DNA from: an uncultured Oscillospiraceae bacterium
GTDB lineage: Bacteria; Bacillota; Clostridia; Oscillospirales; Acutalibacteraceae
Length of the DNA stretch: 5,269 nt
Direction of reading: 5' to 3'
Assembly: GCA_900554525.1 (NCBI GenBank)
Contig: USHL01000113.1
Span: forward strand, 1-5,269
The translations under genes and the position numbers were made by a program. The notes beneath the pieces were generated by a model. That model saw only the letters and a program-made list of their open reading frames with translations, searched no databases and was not told the origin of the DNA. This document shows positions 1 to 4,986 of this stretch, piece by piece. Positions within the stretch are counted from its first letter, which is position 1, and the number at the start of each line of letters is the position of its first letter.

Positions 1-2592
1 GGGACACGCAGCTTTTCCATTCAGTATAATGCTTCAAGACCAGATAACTGGGAAGAATTAAATCCTGACAGCTTTTATACTTATTATTCCACCCCGGCGT
101 TTGAGATGTTTGATACGGGCGAGCTTATTACTATTGAGATCCCGATAGAAAATGCAGCTTTCGAAGGCAAACAGAACGGCGGAGCGGATTTCAGAATACG
201 TGCAAATTATATATCTGATTTTTATGTTGAATCGATTTCGGTCAGAATAGGTGTTGAAGATGTTACCTTGCGCGAGCCGGTGGAATTTCCGGAAATGACC
301 GATATCAATAACTTTGAGGATAAAACAGTTGTAGGTTATCAGGCATGGTTCGAGGCTTCGGATGATCTTACAAGCGGATGGAATCACTGGAATTCGGGAG
401 CCGCTCCGGCAGGAGGGCAGCAGACATTTGATATTTATCCGGATGTAAACGGTTATCCTGAGGAAGTGCTGTATCAGACGGGATATGCGGATCTTCTCAA
501 CGGTCAGCCGGCGGTACTGTATGACGGTACGACAAGGGAAGCCATAGATACACAGGTTAAGTGGATGCAGGAATATGGTATAGACGGATTCGCGGTATCA
601 CGCTTCTATTCCGGCACCAGTCAGGTGCAGATACCCGGAGAAACAAAGCTCGACTATATGGTTGAAGCGGCAGAGAAATATGATCGTCTCTTCTATATGG
701 GCTACGATATTTCCGGTATAGGAGGAAACGGTCTTGCGGGTATCCGCCGCTTACAGTTTGACTTTGTGCTTAACGTTGAAGAAAAATTTGTTCCTTCGCC
801 TAACTATGCACAGATTGACGGTAAACCGGTTGTAAGTCTATGGGGCTTTCAGGGTTCTGACTTTAACCGTTACCCGAATGCGGAAAATGCACTTATACTT
901 ATAAACTGGTTTAAGGACAGGGGTTATTATGTAATCGGCGGCGTTCCAGATAATAACTGGGCAAATGACACATCTGAATATAAGGCGGTATATGAAGCGC
1001 TTGATATGATTACCCCATGGACGGTCGGCCGCTTTAATCATACCAACGCGCAATCTTATCTTGAAGGCAAATACGAACAGGACAGAGCCTGGCTTGATGA
1101 TTTTAATGCAAAGAATCCGGATAATGAAAAAGAGTATATGCCTACTATTTTCCCGGGATTTTCATGGGCAAACTGGGCTTCGGGCGCTCCGAACGCCACT
1201 GCGCGTCTTGCCGGAGAATTTATGTGGGATCAGGCTACCCTTGCCAAGAAGTACGGATTTACTTCATCGTTCATAGCCATGTTTGACGAATATGATGAAG
1301 GCACGGCTATTCTGAAAATGGCGGAGGATTCTATGTCGATACCGTCAGATCAGTATTTTGTGACTGCTGCGGCAGACGGAAAATGGCTTTCCTCTGATTT
1401 TTATATGAGACTTACGGGAGCTATCAGCGATATGCTGCGCGGAGAACTTCCGGTAACAGACGATGTTCCTATTGCGCATGCTACCGGTCCGGTATTTTGG
1501 CGCAACGGCTTTGAAAGACGTTACATTAACTATAAGGCCAGCAATAACCAGATGACTACTGCGCTTGCCAATATAGATGTATGCGTACCGGACGGTGAAG
1601 TACTGATAAATAACGGTATAGAAGATCTTTATATGCTTGATATGTATGAAGATCCTTATAAAGAAGGCTACACTACTACCGGCGACTTTTCGTTCAGACT
1701 GAACGGTCTGGCGGCTCCGGACGGCGGAGAAGGTCAGTTCTATTTCAGGATTGCCGAAACCGATATAGAAGTCCGCGACAATATGGTGCTTTCCTACAAT
1801 TTGCGTGCCGATAATGATCTCGGCGGATTTGTCTTTGTGGATTTAATGCTCGACAACGGACAGAAACTCAGCGAAATAAGCGGCAGCAAGGTAAAGACCA
1901 AGCGCGGAACAGACGGCGAATGGACTCCGGTAACCTTGACGCTTGATTCCTCTCTTAATGGCAGAACTATTGAAAGTGTTATTATCGGTTATGAGTCGGA
2001 ATATGACGGTGAATTTGACGCTTACATAGACGATATAGTTATTGAATATGCCGATACTACAGCAGATGGATTGCAGGAGCTGATTGCACGTGCCGAATCG
2101 ATTATATCCGGCGGAAAAGCAGCAAGCTATACCAAAGAAACCGTTAATAATCTGCAGGCTGCTATTGCAAAGGCAAACAGCCTTATTGACAGCGGCAGTG
2201 CAAGCGATTCAGCTCTTAAGTCAGCTTACTATGAGCTGGCAGATGCAATGAACGCGCTTGTCGGTATAGTGAAGACTAAGCCGACTGTTAATGAACCGGA
2301 GGAGCCCGAACAGCCGACTGATACGGATAATAATCAGAATAGCAGTCAAAACAGCGGTTCAGACAATAACAGTCAGTCTGAAGAACCGGCAGAGACGCCG
2401 GAAGAGCCTACAGAAACTCCGGAAACTCCAATAGAGCAATCGCCCGAAGAGATACCTGCGGATACCACGAAAGACGACACTGAAAAGGAATCTTCAATAC
2501 CTTGGTTACTAATAGGTATTATCGGCGGAGTAACGTTGCTTTTGCTCATAGCTATGGTTGTATATTCCCTGAAAAAAGGCAAAAAAGCTTAA
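1..2592 (+). CDS. Membrane-anchored GH71/GH99-like glycoside hydrolase, 5' partial
   Basis: The frame is open from base 1, so the true start and any signal peptide lie upstream; the ATG at 106 falls inside the protein and is probably not the start. At least 863 residues are present (numbered from base 1). Residues 1-105 are a beta-rich, probably carbohydrate-binding, module. Residues about 109-485 match the GH71/GH99-like fold: VVGYQAWF at its start, then KWMQEYGIDGF. FDEYDEGT carries E430 and E433, aligning with the E-x-x-E catalytic pair of GH99 endo-alpha-1,2-mannosidases, which usually reads NEWHEGT. A second beta-rich module spans about 515-685, a helical FIVAR-like module about 686-755, and a Pro/Glu/Thr/Asn/Ser linker about 761-830. 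A hydrophobic segment at about 834-855 ends in KKGKKA. No LPXTG motif is visible, so membrane tethering rather than sortase linkage is inferred. The likely role is extracellular cleavage of mannose-rich glycan. The family call is firm; substrate is inferred. Confidence 0.86.
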   Translation, partial: GTRSFSIQYNASRPDNWEELNPDSFYTYYSTPAFEMFDTGELITIEIPIENAAFEGKQNGGADFRIRANYISDFYVESISVRIGVEDVTLREPVEFPEMTDINNFEDKTVVGYQAWFEASDDLTSGWNHWNSGAAPAGGQQTFDIYPDVNGYPEEVLYQTGYADLLNGQPAVLYDGTTREAIDTQVKWMQEYGIDGFAVSRFYSGTSQVQIPGETKLDYMVEAAEKYDRLFYMGYDISGIGGNGLAGIRRLQFDFVLNVEEKFVPSPNYAQIDGKPVVSLWGFQGSDFNRYPNAENALILINWFKDRGYYVIGGVPDNNWANDTSEYKAVYEALDMITPWTVGRFNHTNAQSYLEGKYEQDRAWLDDFNAKNPDNEKEYMPTIFPGFSWANWASGAPNATARLAGEFMWDQATLAKKYGFTSSFIAMFDEYDEGTAILKMAEDSMSIPSDQYFVTAAADGKWLSSDFYMRLTGAISDMLRGELPVTDDVPIAHATGPVFWRNGFERRYINYKASNNQMTTALANIDVCVPDGEVLINNGIEDLYMLDMYEDPYKEGYTTTGDFSFRLNGLAAPDGGEGQFYFRIAETDIEVRDNMVLSYNLRADNDLGGFVFVDLMLDNGQKLSEISGSKVKTKRGTDGEWTPVTLTLDSSLNGRTIESVIIGYESEYDGEFDAYIDDIVIEYADTTADGLQELIARAESIISGGKAASYTKETVNNLQAAIAKANSLIDSGSASDSALKSAYYELADAMNALVGIVKTKPTVNEPEEPEQPTDTDNNQNSSQNSGSDNNSQSEEPAETPEEPTETPETPIEQSPEEIPADTTKDDTEKESSIPWLLIGIIGGVTLLLLIAMVVYSLKKGKKA

Positions 2593-2620
2593 AACTAAAA
2601 GAGAAATAATTATATCTTAC

Positions 2621-2671
2621 GGCAAAAATTCCCGTTTCCGTTAAAAGCGGACGGGAATTTGCCGCTTTTAA
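2621..2671 (+). terminator. Overlapping hairpins between the two hydrolase genes
   Basis: Two inverted repeats share bases and cannot form together. Hairpin A pairs GGCAAAAATTCCCGT (2621-2635) with ACGGGAATTTGCC (2651-2663), with a two-base A bulge and an extra CCG/CGG pairing near the loop. Hairpin B is a perfect 10-bp pairing of TTAAAAGCGG (2641-2650) with CCGCTTTTAA (2662-2671). Hairpin A is followed by GCTTTTA, a short and weak U tract, so it may be a leaky terminator of the upstream gene. The arrangement resembles a terminator/antiterminator switch, but no ligand-binding or leader-peptide element is apparent. The structures are seen in the sequence; termination is inferred. Confidence 0.55.
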
Positions 2672-2689
2672 ATGCATTGAGGTTAAATT

Positions 2690-3661
2690 ATGTATAATTC
2701 GATTAAAGCTATAAAAAAAGTTAAAAAGCCCATTCTGACTTACAAAGATATACCATATAAGGCGGCTCTTATATTCAATGCGGGCGTCGCTAAGATAGAC
2801 GGCAAATATGTAATGCTTTTCCGCAATGATTACGGGGACTACGAAAATCATAAGTTGGAAGGAACAAATTTAGGTCTTGCATACAGCGACGACGGCATAA
2901 ACTGGAAAGCAGAGTCTCAGCCTTGTTTTTCGATTTCAAGTGATGAAATTCACCGTATATATGATCCGCGTCTTACGGTTATAGACGGTAAATGCTATAT
3001 CTGCTTTGCGATGGATACCAATCATGGAATCCGCGGCGGCATAGGCTGTACCGAGGATTTTAAAGAGCTTAAAATTCTGTCTCTGAGCGCTCCGGACAAC
3101 CGCAATATGGTGCTTTTTCCGGAAAAAATAAACGGCAGATATGTCCGCCTTGAAAGACCGATGCCGGTATATTCACGCGGAAAAGACCGTTTTGATATCT
3201 GGATGTCAAAATCTCCTGATTTAAAATACTGGGGAGAATCCGAGCTTGTTTTGGGCGTTGAACAGGTGCCGTTTGCAAATGATAAAATTGGTCCTGCCGC
3301 TCCGCCGGTTAAAACAAAGTACGGCTGGCTTACAACCTTTCATGCGGTAGAGCGTGATGAAACTCGCGGTAAAAACGGATGGGAGCCACGCTGGACTAAG
3401 ATCTATTACGGCGGTATAATGCTTTTGGATCTAGAAAATCCTGCGAAGGTTTTGGGAGTATGTAAGACTCCGCTTATAGCGCCGGAACTTCCGCATGAGA
3501 CTGATGACGGTTTCCGTACCGATGTTATTTTTCCTGGCGGAATGATACTTGAAGATAACGGAGAAGTCAAGATTTATTACGGTGCATCGGATACGGTCGA
3601 GTGTCTTGCTACCGCTGATGCGGAAGAGCTGGCTCAGATTTGCTTGAACTCTGGTGTTTGA
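2690..3661 (+). CDS. GH130 family beta-mannoside phosphorylase/mannosidase
   Basis: This encodes a 323-residue cytoplasmic protein with no signal peptide or membrane segment, a normal length for the five-bladed propeller fold of GH130. The family pattern is visible throughout: FNAGVAKIDGKYVMLFR (about 29-45), LGLAYSDDGINW (61-72), YDPR with candidate general acid D92 (91-94), FPEKINGRYVRLERP (143-157), KIGPAAPPVKTKYGWL (199-214), FHAVE (217-221), FPGGMILEDNGEVKIYYGASD (281-301). Characterised GH130 members mostly phosphorolyse beta-1,4 or beta-1,2 mannosides, releasing mannose 1-phosphate; some are hydrolases. The ATG at 2690 has GAGG at 2679-2682, seven bases upstream, which supports this start. 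It lies 97 bases behind the surface GH71/99-like gene in the same direction, suggesting it acts on imported oligosaccharides released by that enzyme. Subfamily, linkage and phosphorylase versus hydrolase activity cannot be decided by eye. Confidence 0.92.
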   Translation: MYNSIKAIKKVKKPILTYKDIPYKAALIFNAGVAKIDGKYVMLFRNDYGDYENHKLEGTNLGLAYSDDGINWKAESQPCFSISSDEIHRIYDPRLTVIDGKCYICFAMDTNHGIRGGIGCTEDFKELKILSLSAPDNRNMVLFPEKINGRYVRLERPMPVYSRGKDRFDIWMSKSPDLKYWGESELVLGVEQVPFANDKIGPAAPPVKTKYGWLTTFHAVERDETRGKNGWEPRWTKIYYGGIMLLDLENPAKVLGVCKTPLIAPELPHETDDGFRTDVIFPGGMILEDNGEVKIYYGASDTVECLATADAEELAQICLNSGV

Positions 3662-3856
3662 GCAAAAAATATTAAACTATTATTATATGTCTTGCAGTTA
3701 GCAGGCGTGGCGGTAGATAATGCAGTTTCAACAGTCGGTGTAAGTGTGATAAAATAATTTACTGCTATAGGTGCAGGCGCTGCTGTATTTGAATATATTG
3801 ATAATCGTGACATAAAGGCGATGCACGCGGAGCTTTTATCGGGCACAAAAAAGTAA
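3662..3856 (+). pseudogene. Decayed reading-frame remnant with an internal stop
   Basis: Directly after the GH130 stop, the same frame continues as a protein-like stretch. It reads LQLAGVAVDNAVSTVGVSVIK (about 3692-3754), a TAA stop at 3755-3757, then FTAIGAGAAVFEYIDNRD (3758-3811) and IKAMHAELLSGTKK to a TAA at 3854-3856. The Ala/Val/Gly-rich part followed by a charged tail looks like the end of a small helical or membrane-associated protein. No ATG or clear ribosome binding site precedes it. I recognise no family. It could be a broken gene remnant or fortuitous open frame; the clean composition on both sides of one stop makes decay somewhat more likely. Confidence 0.3.
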
Positions 3857-3860
3857 TTTA

Positions 3861-4022
3861 ATGAAGGCAGTGGCGGATGACATTACCTATTATCTTAACG
3901 ATTGTATTGAAGTATTGCGTGATAGGCGGTTTGTAACCAATGATATGGTTATTTACGGAAGAGGCAACAGTATTATCTACAACAGTTTTGTTTGCAAGAC
4001 TTTAGGCTGTGTGTTTTATTAA
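3861..4022 (+). CDS. Possible small hypothetical protein, 53 residues
   Basis: An ATG four bases after the previous stop opens a 53-codon frame ending TAA at 4020-4022. The product begins MKAVADDITYYLNDCIEVLR, continues DRRFVTNDMVIYGRGNS and ends in CVFY. It has mixed charge, an apparent amphipathic helix at the N-terminus, two cysteines near the C-terminus (positions 45 and 50) plus one at 15, and no membrane segment. Upstream only AAAAAAG is present, so the ribosome binding site is poor. A strong intrinsic terminator begins 20-26 bases after the stop, as expected if this were the last gene of a transcript. I do not recognise the family. It may be a real small protein, or the end of a larger gene whose beginning is the remnant just upstream. 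Confidence 0.35.
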   Translation: MKAVADDITYYLNDCIEVLRDRRFVTNDMVIYGRGNSIIYNSFVCKTLGCVFY

Positions 4023-4041
4023 AAACTGCGCCGCTGTAATC

Positions 4042-4084
4042 AAAGAAAAGCGAGGATGCTGAAAACATTCTCGCTTCTTTATTT
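4042..4084 (+). terminator. Intrinsic (Rho-independent) terminator
   Basis: An 11-bp stem pairs AAGCGAGGATG (4048-4058) with CATTCTCGCTT (4066-4076) around the seven-base loop CTGAAAA, followed by CTTTATTT. One pair is G-U on the plus strand and would be A-C on the minus strand, which favours plus-strand use. The A-rich left flank gives a U-rich tail on the minus strand too, so it could be bidirectional. It closes the transcript carrying the mannoside genes and the small downstream frames, and separates them from the insertion sequence. Confidence 0.8.
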
Positions 4085-4175
4085 ACGTGTATTAGCATAA
4101 TATTGTTAAAATGGTATTTCTTCCGAGATAGCCTTCTCCCGGAGAGCAGACGCAAAGCATGACCATCCTCAAATT

Positions 4176-4200
4176 TGAACCAGTCCAGTAAAAACGGACA
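4176..4200 (+). repeat. Probable left terminal inverted repeat of the IS
   Basis: The 25 bases start TGAAC and end GGACA, the same layout as many IS3-family ends (TGAAC/TGTAC start, T-A-GACA-like finish), and lie 58 bases before the orfA start codon. The partner repeat is absent, so the assignment rests on position and resemblance only. Confidence 0.5.
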
Positions 4201-4229
4201 ATAGAAAAAGCCACCCCTTATGGTAGAAT
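4195..4229 (+). promoter_or_regulatory. Candidate weak IS promoter
   Basis: CGGACA (4195-4200) at the inner edge of the terminal repeat is four of six to the -35 consensus. With an 18-base spacer it meets TATGGT (4219-4224), four of six to the -10 consensus; an overlapping TAGAAT (4224-4229) is a better -10 but is too far from that -35. Either would start transcription at about 4231-4236, between the two arms of the following hairpin. Confidence 0.35.
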
Positions 4230-4250
4230 AAAAGCAGCTGCCATAAGGGG
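4214..4250 (+). promoter_or_regulatory. Hairpin hiding the orfA ribosome binding site
   Basis: CCCCTTATGGTAG (4214-4226) pairs with CTGCCATAAGGGG (4238-4250), 13 bp with one U-G pair and an 11-base loop. The right arm contains AAGGGG (4245-4250), the Shine-Dalgarno sequence eight bases before the ATG at 4259. Transcripts arriving from outside the element would fold and block translation, while transcripts begun inside the hairpin would lack the left arm. This is the logic known from IS10 and IS50; here it is inferred from layout. Confidence 0.65.
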
Positions 4251-4258
4251 AAAATTTC

Positions 4259-4609
4259 ATGTCAAAAGAATATGGACATAACAAACAATACGAAAAAGAA
4301 ATATTGGAAAAGAAGAGCAAAGGATTGACGCAAAGAGAAATTGCGGACAAATTAGGTTTTAGCAAGTATCAAATAAAAGAGTTTTTTCACAGATACAATA
4401 AAAATCAAAGAAAACTATTGGCAGGAATTAATGTAAAGCCCAAAGGCAGACCGAGAATAGATGGAACAAGATTGCCGCCATCGGTACAGCAATTAAGTAA
4501 ACTCACACAGCTACAGTATGAGTTGGCAATGAAGGAACGCCATATAAAAAGATTGGAAATGGAAAATGAACTGATGCGGGATTTTCTCTTGCTCACAGAA
4601 AGGAAGTGA
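4259..4609 (+). CDS. IS3-family transposase OrfA
   Basis: This encodes a 116-residue DNA-binding subunit of an IS3-family transposase, full length for the family. Residues about 10-50 form a helix-turn-helix, with GLTQREIADKLGFSKYQIKEF showing the turn and recognition helix. A basic GRPRI segment follows at about 61-65. Residues about 80-112 form a leucine-zipper-like coiled coil (LSKLTQLQYELAMKERHI, then RLEMENELMRDFLLL) used for multimerisation. The ATG at 4259 is preceded by AAGGGG at an eight-base spacing. Its stop overlaps the GTG of orfB (GTGA, 4606-4609), and orfB is in the -1 frame. An AAAG at 4599-4602 in the overlap could serve -1 frameshifting to make an OrfAB fusion. With orfB truncated, any OrfA made here would be transposition-incompetent, but it could still bind related IS ends. 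Confidence 0.88.
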   Translation: MSKEYGHNKQYEKEILEKKSKGLTQREIADKLGFSKYQIKEFFHRYNKNQRKLLAGINVKPKGRPRIDGTRLPPSVQQLSKLTQLQYELAMKERHIKRLEMENELMRDFLLLTERK

Positions 4610-4819
4610 GAACAAGTGTAAAATATAAGCTGATCTACTGTCCCAAGGATAAGTATCCAATTAGTGAAATGTGCAGATTCTTCAAAGTGTCCCGAAGCGG
4701 ATATTATGGTTATACAGCACGAATGACTATGCCTGCATGGGATTTGCCGTTAGCGGAGAAAATCCGGAAATGTCAAAATGAATGCGGTAAGACAGACCGA
4801 GCGCTGGGCAGGAAAGGTA

Positions 4820-4858
4820 TAAGAAAAACGACTAAAACCCGCAGGTTTAAGCCGTTTT
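4820..4858 (-). terminator. Minus-strand terminator after the tRNA fragment
   Basis: Reading the minus strand, AAAACGGCTTAAACC (plus 4858-4844) pairs with GGTTTTAGTCGTTTT (plus 4839-4825), 14 of 15 positions including one G-U, around the loop TGCG, and runs into TTTTTCTTAT. The G-U pair would be A-C on the plus strand, so the hairpin favours minus-strand RNA. It starts only a few bases after the tRNA CCA end, the normal position for a tRNA transcript terminator, so it was probably inherited with the tRNA sequence. Confidence 0.7.
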
Positions 4859-4862
4859 CCCA

Positions 4863-4907
4863 TGGCAGAGGCAGAAGGGATCGAACCCTCGGCACTCGGT
4901 TTTGGAG
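4863..4907 (-). tRNA. tRNA-Trp (CCA) 3' half, truncated
   Basis: On the minus strand the sequence runs from the anticodon loop CTCCAAA (anticodon CCA, tryptophan; plus 4907-4901) through the 3' anticodon stem ACCGA and a five-base variable loop GTGCC. It continues through the T arm GAGGG-TTCGATC-CCTTC (plus 4890-4874), the acceptor strand TGCCTCT, discriminator G and encoded CCA ending at 4863. T-stem pairing, the TTCGA loop and G73 all fit bacterial tRNA-Trp. The 5' half is missing: the stem partner TCGGT expected just upstream is replaced by AGCCA, and no D arm or AGAGGCA acceptor strand follows. It cannot yield a tRNA. The cut at the anticodon-loop border and the retained 3' end suggest a displaced integration-site remnant. 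Confidence 0.82.
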
Positions 4908-4986
4908 TGGCTGTGGAGAAGGCGTTGACGGAACATACAGTAGGAAAATATCCGACGTATTGTGCGCCCTTCTGAAATCCAGATGA

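Larger units (their letters stand above)
4176..4796 (+). mobile_element. IS3-family insertion sequence, 3' truncated
   Basis: The element is recognised by an orfA/orfB pair with a one-frame backward offset, a helix-turn-helix plus leucine-zipper OrfA, and an OrfB start typical of IS3-family (IS150-like) transposases. The left boundary is placed at 4176, where a sequence starting TGAACCAGTCC and ending ACGGACA resembles IS3-family terminal repeats. The right boundary near 4796 is where OrfB stops resembling its family. No right inverted repeat (the reverse complement, starting TGTCCG) was found downstream. About half of a usual 1.2-1.5 kb element is present, without the catalytic domain, so it cannot transpose by itself. 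Confidence 0.78.
4606..4986 (+). pseudogene. Truncated IS3-family transposase OrfB
   Basis: From the GTG at 4606 the protein begins as a normal OrfB: VKYKLIYCPKDKYPISEMC, then FFKVSRSGYYGYTAR and LAEKIRKCQNECGKT, the HTH_21-like region. At that point family members continue with YGYRR and then the rve integrase core carrying the DDE triad. Here, after about base 4796, the frame reads DRALGRKGIRKTTKT and onward to a TGA at 4984-4986 without any OrfB likeness. That tail is translated across a minus-strand terminator and a tRNA fragment, so it is junk sequence. About 60-64 authentic residues remain of the usual 270-300. The GTG has AGGA immediately upstream, too close for efficient independent initiation, which fits translational coupling or frameshifting. 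Confidence 0.82.

Noticed and set aside
106..108. ATG at 106 as the start of the first gene
   Set aside because: The frame is open to base 1 with protein-like beta-strand sequence, and no ribosome binding site precedes this ATG. A surface protein should also begin with a signal peptide, which this start would lack.
2281..2490. Low-complexity Pro/Glu/Thr stretch as a DNA repeat array
   Set aside because: The codons vary and there is no regular DNA period. It is a protein linker, not a tandem repeat or CRISPR.
4085..4175. Possible coding remnant on the minus strand between the terminator and the IS (reads SPGEGYLGRNTILTIL)
   Set aside because: It is only about 25 codons, with no recognised family and no consistent extension, so it is not called.
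3973..4365. A 130-codon open frame on the minus strand
   Set aside because: It spans the terminator, the IS left end and the start of orfA in antisense. Its product mixes unrelated segments, so it is a shadow frame.
4862..4978. A 38-codon ATG frame starting MAEAEGIEPSAL across the tRNA fragment
   Set aside because: It is the antisense reading of the tRNA-Trp 3' half, which commonly produces spurious peptides. It has no ribosome binding site and no independent support.
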